From the NCBI GenBank assembly GCA_018335755.1, contig JAGXRK010000045.1:62001-126000 (forward strand): a stretch of DNA of 64,000 nt. The letters run 5' to 3'. Below, in pieces: positions 19,397-27,509 of this stretch. Each line of letters opens with the position of its first letter. Within the stretch, counting starts at the first letter, position 1. The translations under genes and the position numbers were made by a program. The DNA is from Ignavibacterium sp. (GTDB lineage: Bacteria; Bacteroidota; Ignavibacteria; Ignavibacteriales; Ignavibacteriaceae). The notes beneath the pieces were generated by a model. It was not told where the DNA came from. It did not search any database and worked only from the letters and a program-made list of their open reading frames with translations.

Positions 19397-20863
19397 TTGA
19401 ATTCTAAAGCAAAACTACAGTGTTTGAAAATATTCAATTCACTGTTAATGCTGCTCATCCTTATATCCTTCAATACTGAACTAAGTGCAAACGATATCAG
19501 TGTAAAAAATGTACGGCTGACCGGACAAGTTAGCAATTCCCATTCTTTTGTGAACTTTGACCTTAGCTGGGAAAACTCATGGAGAAACAGTACAAACTGG
19601 GATGCTGCCTGGTTATTTGTTAAATACAAAGTTGGAACCGGAGAATGGCAGCACGCAACTTTATCTGCAACTCCAACTGATCATACTGCACCAACAGGTT
19701 CAACAATATCACCTTCGTCAGACGGAAAAGGTGTGTTCATTTACAGAAGTTCTGAAGGAACCGGCTACAACGATTTTGCTGATGTTTTATTAAGATGGAA
19801 TTACAACTCTGACGGAGTTGCAAATGATGCACAGGTAACCGTAAAAGTTTTTGCGATTGAAATGGTTTATATTCCGGAAGCCAGTTTCAGTATTGGCGAT
19901 GGTTTATCATTTCGTAGATTTCATACTTCCGGGGACTCTTTATCGCCTTATTTAATTGCTTCAGAAGATGCAATAACCATTAGTGAAACTACTCCTTCTA
20001 GTCTTTGGGCTACAGCAAACATGGAAACAGGCACTGGTCAGATACCTGCGGAATTTCCTAAAGGTTATAATGCTTTTTACCTAATGAAATATGAAGTCAC
20101 ACAGGGGCAATACACAGAGTTTTTAAATATTCTTTCAGCAACTCAGTCAGCAGCGCGGATTGATACCTCTGTTATGAAGGGTAATCGCTTTACAATTATT
20201 GGAGGCTACCCTTTATTTACAACTAATCGACCCGCCCGTGCTTGTAATTTTTTAGCATATACTGATGGTGCGGCTTATGCAGATTGGGCTGCTTTAAGAC
20301 CAATTACAGAATTTGAATTTGAAAAAGCTGCCAGAGGTACATCTTCACCTGTAGCAGGAGAATATGCCTGGGGAAATACAAATATTGATCTGACCGGCGA
20401 CTTAAGCGGTACCGAAAACGGTACCGAAACAGTTACCGGAGGATTAAATTGTAACCATCAAGTTTTTTTTGCTAATGGTGATGGTGATGGAAGAGGCCCT
20501 ATAAGATCTGGTATATTTGCTGCTACACTTAATACACGCGAGGGCTCAGGCGGTTCTTTCTATGGTGTAATGGAAATGAGTGGTAATGTCTGGGAAACAA
20601 TGGTTACAAGCGGTTTAGCAGCAAGCAGGTCATTTCAGGGAACTCACGGTGATGGAATTGTGGCTGCAAATGGAAATGCAACAAATTCCGATTGGCCTGG
20701 TTTTTCCGGAGGAACTGTTTCCTTTAATAGCGGAGTAGGGGGGCGTGGAGGCGGTTTTCAAAATTTCCAGGTTTTTCTCAGAATTTCAGACAGATTTTAC
20801 AGTAACTCACCAGCTTTGCGTGAGATCGGTAACGGATTCCGTGCCGGTAGAACAGCAGAATAA
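19397..20863 (+). CDS. Secreted sulfatase-modifying-factor (SUMF1/FGE-like) domain protein
   Basis: The 488-residue protein has an N-terminal membrane or signal segment (about 12-31). The first third (DISVKNVRLTGQVS...) looks like a beta-sandwich. The second half is a formylglycine-generating-enzyme-type domain: FYLMKYEVTQGQYTEFLN, RPITEFEFEKAARG, GEYAWGNT, GVMEMSGNVWETM and GGGFQ...LRISDRFY...GNGFRAGRT. Many bacterial members lack the active-site cysteines and act as ligand-binding or structural domains. I do not see the FGE Cys pair here, so enzymatic activity is doubtful. The start is TTG with GAGG 7 bases upstream. It opens a three-gene set with the dockerin-like and cohesin-like genes. 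Confidence 0.8.
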   Translation: MNSKAKLQCLKIFNSLLMLLILISFNTELSANDISVKNVRLTGQVSNSHSFVNFDLSWENSWRNSTNWDAAWLFVKYKVGTGEWQHATLSATPTDHTAPTGSTISPSSDGKGVFIYRSSEGTGYNDFADVLLRWNYNSDGVANDAQVTVKVFAIEMVYIPEASFSIGDGLSFRRFHTSGDSLSPYLIASEDAITISETTPSSLWATANMETGTGQIPAEFPKGYNAFYLMKYEVTQGQYTEFLNILSATQSAARIDTSVMKGNRFTIIGGYPLFTTNRPARACNFLAYTDGAAYADWAALRPITEFEFEKAARGTSSPVAGEYAWGNTNIDLTGDLSGTENGTETVTGGLNCNHQVFFANGDGDGRGPIRSGIFAATLNTREGSGGSFYGVMEMSGNVWETMVTSGLAASRSFQGTHGDGIVAANGNATNSDWPGFSGGTVSFNSGVGGRGGGFQNFQVFLRISDRFYSNSPALREIGNGFRAGRTAE

Positions 20864-20881
20864 TTTAAACAGGATTTTACT

Positions 20882-21664
20882 ATGAAAATGAAATTGATAC
20901 TCTTAATCACTTTTTGCATAAGCTCATTAGCGTTTGCACAGTACAACGGCGGCAACGGCTCCGGTTATGGTGCCGCTTCAAGCACTGCTGCTCAGTTGTC
21001 CGCCTTCCTGCAGGGTCCGTTCAGCGGCGGGAGTATGTCAATTGCACTTAATACAAATAATTTTATTCCTGTAACGCAGCCATACAGTGCAGCGCCGTGG
21101 AATTATGCCGGAACTGAGTCAGTTGCTTCTATACCAACCGGAGTGGTTGATTGGGTACTGGTTGAACTAAGAAAAACCACTGCCGCTTCTTCAGTTGATG
21201 AAAGAAGGGCTTGTTTTATTTTAAGTGACGGCAGTATTGTGGACTTAGACGGTTCCAGTCCTGTTAAATTTACCGCCGCAAGCACAAACGACTATTATAT
21301 TGTAATTCGTCACAGGAACCATCTTGCAATTATGAGTGCAAATTCTGTAAGTTTAAGCAGTTCACTTGACGGAACTTATTTAACAGGCGGCGGTTCTGAA
21401 TATGATTTTAGCTCTGCTCAGTCGCAGGCTTATAGTTCAGGTAGTGATCCGATGCGATTAATAAGTGGTACTTACGTTATGATGTCAGGTGATTCCGATA
21501 AAAATGGATCTATACTGGCACCTGACTATTCACTTTGGTTTACCCAAAATGGAATAGGGGTGGGTTATTTAGATGAAGATTTTGATATGAATGGTGAAGT
21601 ATTGGCTCCAGATTTTAATTTACATTGGATACAGAATAATGGGACCCAAAGTCAAGTACCCTAA
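20882..21664 (+). CDS. Secreted protein with C-terminal dockerin-like repeat pair
   Basis: The 260-residue protein has a signal peptide (ending AFAQ). A Gly/Ser-rich region and a beta-rich middle region (PTGVVDWVLVELRKTT ... ACFILSDGSIVDLDG) follow. The last 55 residues hold two similar halves, GDSDKNGSILAPDYSLW and EDFDMNGEVLAPDFNLHW. Each has the D-x-D-x-N-G calcium loop and downstream Asp of dockerin type I modules. In Bacteroidota-like genomes such modules are often not cellulosomal. It has no T9SS tail of its own, 18 bases separate it from the preceding gene, and the next gene has a cohesin-like domain. Dockerin likeness is by motif only. Confidence 0.72.
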   Translation: MKMKLILLITFCISSLAFAQYNGGNGSGYGAASSTAAQLSAFLQGPFSGGSMSIALNTNNFIPVTQPYSAAPWNYAGTESVASIPTGVVDWVLVELRKTTAASSVDERRACFILSDGSIVDLDGSSPVKFTAASTNDYYIVIRHRNHLAIMSANSVSLSSSLDGTYLTGGGSEYDFSSAQSQAYSSGSDPMRLISGTYVMMSGDSDKNGSILAPDYSLWFTQNGIGVGYLDEDFDMNGEVLAPDFNLHWIQNNGTQSQVP

Positions 21665-21714
21665 TTAACTAGTTATGAAAAAGAATAGAATGTGAAATCA
21701 AACAGAGGTAAAAT

Positions 21715-22818
21715 ATGAAATCCTTACCTAATGCAATATTAATATTATCAATGGCATTATTGTTATCTTCGGTAAAAATTTATAGCCAAACAGTCGATTT
21801 AAGATTTATTGTTATCCAAAATGACCAGACAGTTAATGGGACCTACGCTGTGAAGGCGCAGATAAAATTAAATACAGAATCAGATATGGGTACAAGTTCA
21901 ATACAGTTTTCTTATAATACTGCTGGACTTGATTTCCCTTCTACTCCCGTAGAAAACACTCACTTTTTTTACCATAACTTCCAGGGATTTATTCCTGGTG
22001 GCGTGCCTTTTACAAATTACAGTTCTACAGTTACTAGACCAATATTAGGTAAAGTTTCAATTAACATTGTTTTATCTATTGGGGCTGATGGTCAAACGAT
22101 AACTACTGATTGGATGGACATTGCTTCGATATATTTTACAATTTTAGATATTAATGAGTTCTCAAATTTACAATGGATACAAGAAACTACAACAATTTTT
22201 AATGATTTAAATAGTCAATTCACCAACGGAACATTTTTCGACGAAAACTCTCCCCTCCCCGTTGAACTTTCATCATTCACATCAAAATTGATAAATGATA
22301 AAGTACAGTTAAACTGGCAGACAGCAACAGAGGTAAGTAATTACGGATTTAATGTTGAGAGAAGTGTTAAGGACGGAGAGTGGAGTACAATCGGTTTTGT
22401 TGAGGGCTACGGAAACTCAAACTCGCCAAAGTCTTACAGTTTTAGTGATAAAGATCTTTTTGCAGGCGGCAGCGAATTCCGTTACAGACTTAAACAAATT
22501 GACACCGACGGCAAGTTTGAATACTCGGATGTTGTTGCTGTTACGGTAATACCTACGCAATTTGAATTAGCACAGAATTATCCTAATCCGTTCAACCCTG
22601 CTACAACAATAAGATTTTCTCTGCCGCAGTCGACACAGATAAAGTTAAACGTTTACAATTTACTGGGTCAGCAGATTGCAACCATTGCAGAAGGATTGTT
22701 TGAACAGGGATTTCACAAAGTTGAATTCAATGCATCGGAGCTGCCAAGCGGCGCATACATTTACCGCATAGAAAGTGCTAACTTCGTTCAGGTTAAAAAG
22801 ATGGTGCTGATAAAATAA
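21715..22818 (+). CDS. Secreted cohesin-like protein with T9SS sorting domain
   Basis: The 367-residue protein has a signal peptide (about 1-24). Residues about 26-180 form a beta-rich module (VDLRFIVIQ, YAVKAQIKLNTESDMGTSSI, FSYNTAGLDFPS, DIASIYFTILD). Its TSSIxFxYNxxxLxFxS pattern resembles cohesin-like domains. Then come VPVELSSFTSKLINDK-type linker domain (here LPVELS) and the sorting signal NYPNPFNPATTIRF ... SGAYIYRIES ... VKKMVLIK. It would be displayed on the surface by T9SS. With the dockerin-like partner just upstream it may form a surface receptor-ligand pair (inference). A strong terminator follows. GAGG precedes the ATG. Confidence 0.78.
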   Translation: MKSLPNAILILSMALLLSSVKIYSQTVDLRFIVIQNDQTVNGTYAVKAQIKLNTESDMGTSSIQFSYNTAGLDFPSTPVENTHFFYHNFQGFIPGGVPFTNYSSTVTRPILGKVSINIVLSIGADGQTITTDWMDIASIYFTILDINEFSNLQWIQETTTIFNDLNSQFTNGTFFDENSPLPVELSSFTSKLINDKVQLNWQTATEVSNYGFNVERSVKDGEWSTIGFVEGYGNSNSPKSYSFSDKDLFAGGSEFRYRLKQIDTDGKFEYSDVVAVTVIPTQFELAQNYPNPFNPATTIRFSLPQSTQIKLNVYNLLGQQIATIAEGLFEQGFHKVEFNASELPSGAYIYRIESANFVQVKKMVLIK

Positions 22819-22840
22819 AAACATAAAATATTTGTTTAAT

Positions 22841-22877
22841 AAAAACCCCCGTCAATACTTACTGATGGGGGTTTTTT
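22841..22877 (+). terminator. Rho-independent terminator
   Basis: AAAAACCCCCGTCA pairs with TGATGGGGGTTTTTT around a short loop, 23 bases after the cohesin-like gene. GC-rich stem plus T tract; the A tract on the other side would also allow termination of minus-strand transcripts from the glycan operon. Confidence 0.85.
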
Positions 22878-22940
22878 AGTTAAAGTTAGAGGAGAAAAGT
22901 TTTCCAACAAATCTCTTTAAAAGCAAATCCGCTATTTGGA

Positions 22941-22964
22941 TTTTACTCAATGCATTGAGTAAAA
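22941..22964. promoter_or_regulatory. 24-bp perfect palindrome, right of the T9SS trio
   Basis: The half-site TTTTACTCAATG is followed at once by its exact reverse complement. Closely related palindromes occur at 27451-27495, so the two sites bracket the glycan operon 23058-27201. The symmetric form fits a dimeric regulator site or a structural boundary; no T tract follows, so it is not a standard terminator. Confidence 0.55.
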
Positions 22965-23057
22965 GAATATCTTAAAGGAAAAGAATTGAAAAACGGATTT
23001 TCGAAAAGAATAAGCTGATGAAGTTAAGTAAATTAGATCTGATTTGATGACTAATAT

Positions 23058-23966
23058 TTAGTTACAAATAAGTTTATAAACATTGAAAATCTTTAATGAT
23101 ATTATCTTATTATCTAAATGTTGAATTAAATCTCTCCCGTTACTCCTCACATTTTTACTTGTAATATAATTGACAGCACTAGCAATTTCTAGAGGTTCAA
23201 AATCAACAATAAAACAATTATTAGTTGAAGATAAAATTTCTGGTACATCGCCAACCTTTGTAGCTACAATAGGACAGTTACAAGCCATAGCCTCTTTTAC
23301 CACTTGAGGAGAACCTTCATATTTTGACGTCAACAAAAGACAGTCACATGCATTCATAAGTAAATTGACTTGCTCTCTTGAATAATTTTTTAATTCAATT
23401 AATTCAACATTTTTTAATAAACTTATTGCTTTTTTTGCTAAGTGATAGTTTTTAACCGGATTATCAAAGTGACTAGTAAAAAGAACTAATTTAACATTAT
23501 TATTAAAGCCCAAGGCTTTTCGCGCAACATTTTTTGGAATTGGATAGAATATATTCAGATCAATTCCACAAGGAATTGTTATACTTTTTGAAATGAATTT
23601 TTTAATTACTAACTGATTAGAAACGAAAATATTTTTTCTTGAAAGTAAAATTCCAGGTAAAGAAAGAAATCTGTTTTTTGATATGTTAATATCACTACCA
23701 TGAAATGTTATTACAACAGGGACTTTTCTTTGCATAGAAGCTAAAGTCCCGATTAGACCATAATGTGCATGGATCAGATCATAATTTTCAGACTTTAAAA
23801 TTTTCTTTAATTTTAACAAAATTCGTAAATAACCATTGATACCTTTTTGATCAATCGGTAAATGACTGAAAGTTACCCCTAGCTTTTCCAAACCTTTGAT
23901 TTGTTCATTAATGTATGGCCGAATGACTTTATAGTCCGTAATGCTATGTAAAACTAAAACTTTCAT
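23058..23966 (-). CDS. GT4-type glycosyltransferase
   Basis: About 302 residues. Visible are DLIHAHYGLIG, VITFHGSDIN and, in the donor-binding half, SKYEGSPQVVKEAMACNCPIVATKVGDVPEIL, the E-x7-E region of GT-B retaining family 4 enzymes. It is shorter than usual (about 350-380), with a compact N-terminal half. It should transfer a sugar from a nucleotide donor to a lipid-linked glycan at the cytoplasmic membrane. The track starts at TTG (23969); the next codon is ATG (23966), which I prefer. Last gene of the minus-strand glycan operon, 119 bases after the preceding gene. Confidence 0.82.
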   Translation of the reverse strand: MKVLVLHSITDYKVIRPYINEQIKGLEKLGVTFSHLPIDQKGINGYLRILLKLKKILKSENYDLIHAHYGLIGTLASMQRKVPVVITFHGSDINISKNRFLSLPGILLSRKNIFVSNQLVIKKFISKSITIPCGIDLNIFYPIPKNVARKALGFNNNVKLVLFTSHFDNPVKNYHLAKKAISLLKNVELIELKNYSREQVNLLMNACDCLLLTSKYEGSPQVVKEAMACNCPIVATKVGDVPEILSSTNNCFIVDFEPLEIASAVNYITSKNVRSNGRDLIQHLDNKIISLKIFNVYKLICN

Positions 23967-24088
23967 CAATTTATCATAGTTTTTAATGATGGTATAATTT
24001 TTATTGAAGTAATTTGAACTATTGGTCGCTCAGCCTCAATCATTAAAAGGGTGGTCAGTAATTTGTCATACATCAAATGTATTCTAAT

Positions 24089-25258
24089 TTATCCCTGCCA
24101 CAAATCATCTAGCAAAGAATAAAACTTTGGTTTATTATTATCCCAATTGTATTCCTTTATATATTTATTGGCAGCAACAACTAATTCCTTTCTTCTTTCT
24201 GAATCATTATAGAGCTTTAATATTTTATTTGCTAAATCTACGTGATTTTCTGATTCAAAAAATTCTACTATCGAATCATTAAAGTAAGAGTTGGAAGCTT
24301 TGGTTCGGGAAACAATTGCTGGTATACCCATAGCCATATATTCCATTACTTTTACACTTAAAGTTTCACCTGAATAGACGCCATCTTTTTTAGGATCTAT
24401 TCCTATATCTGCCTCGAGTAATAGTTTTGGTATCTCATTATGAGGTATAGAACTTAAAATATTAATATATCCGGAAACACCAGATTTTTTTATTAGTTCA
24501 GTTAGATTATGACTTTTTCTTAATTCACCAATGATAATTAGCAATAATGAAGGAATTGAATCTTTAATAATACTTATTGATTTAATTAATGTATTTAATC
24601 CATTTTGTTCCGAAAGATTTCCGTGATAAACTATAGTGAAATTATTATTATTATTATTACCATTTAAGCATTTCTTATTAAATAATTTTAAATTTGGTGC
24701 GTTAGATACTACACTACATTTAGATTCTGAAATACCTCTACTAATCAACCTCTGCTTCCATAAATCTGTCACTGTTATTACATGATTAGCATACAAAACA
24801 GAAATTCTTTCAATAATTTTCAACGTTCGGACAACAATATGATTTTCACATAGAGAAAATTTCTGCATAGCAAATTCAGGAACTAAATCATGTATATCGA
24901 GGATTATTTTAGATCCGAATAATTTCGGTAGTATTGTAGTGAATACTAAAAAATCAGGTATATTATTTACATAGATCAAATTATATTTTTCTTTAATATA
25001 CAAGTAAGATGTCATTAAGGTGGCTAGAATAAAAAAAGATAAATGCTTCAGGAGATATTGAGATTGTCTGGTTTCTTTGAATTTTCTACTTAGTATTTTA
25101 TGTACTTTAATTCCATCATAAACATTAAAATTTTCATTATTTTTCCATTTTAGTGAAATAACATCAACCTTATACCCCTTTTGCTTAAGGGCTGTAGCTG
25201 CTCTTTGAACTCTCCCATCAATCTCGTAAAATCCATACACAATCATTAAAATTTTCAA
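24089..25258 (-). CDS. GT4-type glycosyltransferase
   Basis: The 389-residue GT-B enzyme has an N-terminal YGFYEIDGRVQRAATALKQKGYKVDVIS acceptor half, LDIHDLVPEFAM, then VYHGNLSEQNGLNTLIKSI, IIGELRKSH and SVKVMEYMAMGIPAIVSRT in the donor half. It is similar to WbuB/PelF-like family 4 transferases. The start is TTG (ATG follows at codon 5) with an AGG-containing site. The sequence between 24640 and 24660 encodes a run of asparagines (NGNNNNNN), a low-complexity loop. Third gene of the operon; sugar specificity not readable. Confidence 0.82.
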   Translation of the reverse strand: MKILMIVYGFYEIDGRVQRAATALKQKGYKVDVISLKWKNNENFNVYDGIKVHKILSRKFKETRQSQYLLKHLSFFILATLMTSYLYIKEKYNLIYVNNIPDFLVFTTILPKLFGSKIILDIHDLVPEFAMQKFSLCENHIVVRTLKIIERISVLYANHVITVTDLWKQRLISRGISESKCSVVSNAPNLKLFNKKCLNGNNNNNNFTIVYHGNLSEQNGLNTLIKSISIIKDSIPSLLLIIIGELRKSHNLTELIKKSGVSGYINILSSIPHNEIPKLLLEADIGIDPKKDGVYSGETLSVKVMEYMAMGIPAIVSRTKASNSYFNDSIVEFFESENHVDLANKILKLYNDSERRKELVVAANKYIKEYNWDNNKPKFYSLLDDLWQG

Positions 25259-25470
25259 TTGGTTACCTGTACAAGATTAAAAAGAGAGAATGGATAAAAA
25301 AATGATAAGCACAAAATAAACTGGAATAAAATTTGGGAGAGAACTTTTTATGGAATTTATTAATTAGAATTAAGCGCATTAATTTTTATCATAATACTTA
25401 GAAATAGCTAAAATTTGAAATGTAGAATATTCAATTATTTATAATCAAGAAGTTTCTATATCGAAAAAAT

Positions 25471-26490
25471 CTAATTGAAAAGATTAACTGCTTTACTACT
25501 AATGTAAAGCTCTTCTTTGAATAGATTTGGATTTATTGAATTAAACCACTCGTAAGTTTTTTTTAGTCCTGAATCTAAAGAGATCACAGGAGACCAATGT
25601 AACGACTTTCTGATTTTTTCAGTGCTTAACTCACGTCTGTTTATATTATCAATTACTCTGGGCTCAATATGCAGATGCTCTAATTCTTTTCCTGCAATCT
25701 GTAAAATTAATTTTGCTAAATTATTTATACTTGTTTCTTTTCCTGAACTTATATTATAGACTTCACCAATTGCTTTTGGGGAAATCGCAGCAAGTATAGC
25801 AGCATCTATTGTATCATCAATATGAGTGAAATCTCTGGTCTGTTCCCCATTACCATATATTTTAAGCGGGTAATTATTTGCTATACAATCAAAGAATTTT
25901 GCTATAACACCACAATACTTATTGATTGGATTCTGTTTAATACCATAGACGTTAGAAAATCTTAAAATGGTTAATGGTATTTCAAATGATTCATAGAAGG
26001 CAACACAATAGTTTTCTGCTGAAATTTTGCTGGCAGCATAAGGACTTAATGGTCTAAGGCTAGTTTCTTCCTGGATTGGGAAATTTATTGCATTACCATA
26101 TACAGAAGCTGAGGAGGCAAAAACTATCTTTTCAACATTATACTTTTTTGCTGCCAATAAAACATTTAAAGTACCCCCAACATTCACCTGAAAATCAGCA
26201 TCTGGATTTTCTGTTGAAAGCATAATATTTCCTGCAGCTAAATGAAAAATAATATCGGCCTTACTTACAAGCTCATTAACTAGTGAAGAATCTGTTACTG
26301 ATCCATTAATAAAATTAATATCGGCAAATGAGTCAATATTTTCTAACTTTCCCGTAAAAAGATTATCAAGAACAGTAACATTGTTGTTTAGTAAAACCAG
26401 TCTGTCAACCAAATTTGATCCTATAAATCCAGCCCCTCCAGTAACAAGAATATTTTTATATCCAAGGTGGGAAATATCTAGTAACTGCAT
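25471..26490 (-). CDS. NAD-dependent sugar epimerase/dehydratase (extended SDR)
   Basis: The 339-residue extended short-chain dehydrogenase has the NAD motif TGGAGFIGSN near residues 17-26, HLAAGNIM and FASSASVYG. It also has the catalytic YAASK and DFTHIDDTIDA near the C-terminal substrate domain. This pattern is typical of UDP-glucose/UDP-GlcNAc 4-epimerase and dTDP-glucose dehydratase relatives; epimerase fits best. AAGGGGG lies 7 bases before the ATG. It starts 12 bases after the sugar transferase gene and likely makes the nucleotide sugar used by the operon. A 212-base gap without a gene separates it from the next glycosyltransferase. Confidence 0.83.
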   Translation of the reverse strand: MQLLDISHLGYKNILVTGGAGFIGSNLVDRLVLLNNNVTVLDNLFTGKLENIDSFADINFINGSVTDSSLVNELVSKADIIFHLAAGNIMLSTENPDADFQVNVGGTLNVLLAAKKYNVEKIVFASSASVYGNAINFPIQEETSLRPLSPYAASKISAENYCVAFYESFEIPLTILRFSNVYGIKQNPINKYCGVIAKFFDCIANNYPLKIYGNGEQTRDFTHIDDTIDAAILAAISPKAIGEVYNISSGKETSINNLAKLILQIAGKELEHLHIEPRVIDNINRRELSTEKIRKSLHWSPVISLDSGLKKTYEWFNSINPNLFKEELYISSKAVNLFN

Positions 26491-26502
26491 ATATTTACCC
26501 CC

Positions 26503-27201
26503 TTATTCTGCATCTTTACCTTTTATGACAGAAAAAAAAGTTTTTAACAAAATTTTGATATCCAGAGTAAGAGACCAATTTTTTATATACCAAATATCCA
26601 GTTTCATTGCCTCATCATAATCTAATGCTGAATCACGAAATTTAAGTTTTGACAATCCCGTTAAACCAGGCTTAACTGTTAGTCTATCGTAATACCAATC
26701 CTTATAATGAATAACTTCATAAGAAGGGTGGGGTCTTGGGCCAACTAAACTCATATCCCCTTTCAGAATGTTAAAAAACTGTGGTATTTCATCAAAACTT
26801 TTTTTTCTTAAAAACTTTCCAATCGATGTGCAACGTGCTGTAACTTTTGATCGATAAATATTAAGGTCATCAGTAAAATTATTTTCACTATGTAGTGCTT
26901 GAATATACTTGCTATGGTTGTTTTCATTCAAATTTTCCTGCATTGATCTAAATTTGTACAATGTAAATGGATAGCCTAAATATCCAACTCTCTTTTGTTT
27001 GTAAATTATAGCCCCTCTTGAAGTTAACTTTATAGCAACTGAAATCAATAACATAAAAACTGATAGAGAAATTAAACATACTAATGAAATAAATATATCA
27101 ATCAATCTTTTTAGAAATCGTTCTTTTCTTCCGATCCTCTTGGCAGGTAGGATTTCATTAATGGTTTTATTTATTAGTGAGATGTGGTTAATAGTATGCA
27201 T
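26503..27201 (-). CDS. Initiating polyprenyl-phosphate sugar-1-phosphate transferase
   Basis: The 232-residue protein belongs to the bacterial sugar transferase family (WcaJ/PglC C-terminal domain). It has one membrane anchor near residues 33-54, then KQKRVGYLGYPFTLYKFRSM and DEIPQFFNILKGDMSLVGPRPHPSYEV, which contain the conserved catalytic and PRP signatures. It transfers a sugar-1-phosphate to undecaprenyl phosphate to begin a repeat unit. It is the first gene of the minus-strand glycan operon. Upstream lie about 250 AT-rich bases and the palindromes at 27451-27495, which may carry its control region. Confidence 0.88.
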   Translation of the reverse strand: MHTINHISLINKTINEILPAKRIGRKERFLKRLIDIFISLVCLISLSVFMLLISVAIKLTSRGAIIYKQKRVGYLGYPFTLYKFRSMQENLNENNHSKYIQALHSENNFTDDLNIYRSKVTARCTSIGKFLRKKSFDEIPQFFNILKGDMSLVGPRPHPSYEVIHYKDWYYDRLTVKPGLTGLSKLKFRDSALDYDEAMKLDIWYIKNWSLTLDIKILLKTFFSVIKGKDAE

Positions 27202-27509
27202 ATTTTATAGAAACTTTTTTTGTATTTACAAAAATTTGCATACCAAATCTCTTTTAATTAAGAAAATACTTACTCAATTATTGCACCACTACAAAATCGA
27301 AAGTAATGAATAAATCAATGATAGGTTAGAGGTTTTTTTGAGATAATGTATCGTAATAACACAGTTTAATGTTGAGTTTTTACAAGATTAATAAAAGAAT
27401 TAAAAAAAATGTACGCCGTAACTTATTATTCGATACATTAAAGTAATTGAATTTTACTCAATGCACTGAGTAAAATTACTCAACGCACTGAGTAAATGAT
27501 GTTAACCTC
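27202..27509. other. Control region upstream of the glycan operon
   Basis: 308 bases with no gene. It lies between the 3' end of glutamine synthetase and the start of the sugar transferase. It is AT-rich and contains the two palindromes at 27451-27495. The operon promoter is expected here but I cannot identify -10/-35 type elements with confidence. Confidence 0.45.
27451..27495. promoter_or_regulatory. Two tandem imperfect palindromes of the ACTCAATG-CATTGAGT type
   Basis: 27451-27476 reads ATTTTACTCAATG then CACTGAGTAAAAT (one mismatch from perfect symmetry). 27476-27495 reads TTACTCAACG then CACTGAGTAA (two mismatches). Both match the perfect palindrome at 22941-22964 on the other side of the glycan operon. 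Tandem symmetric sites with the same half-site suggest cooperative binding of a dimeric regulator. Confidence 0.55.

Noticed and set aside
19397-20863. Active formylglycine-generating enzyme
   Set aside because: The FGE active-site cysteine pair is not visible, and no sulfatase gene is near; a structural or binding role is more likely.
24640-24665. ATTATT triplet run as a possible regulatory repeat
   Set aside because: It lies inside a glycosyltransferase gene and encodes a run of asparagines; simple coding low complexity.
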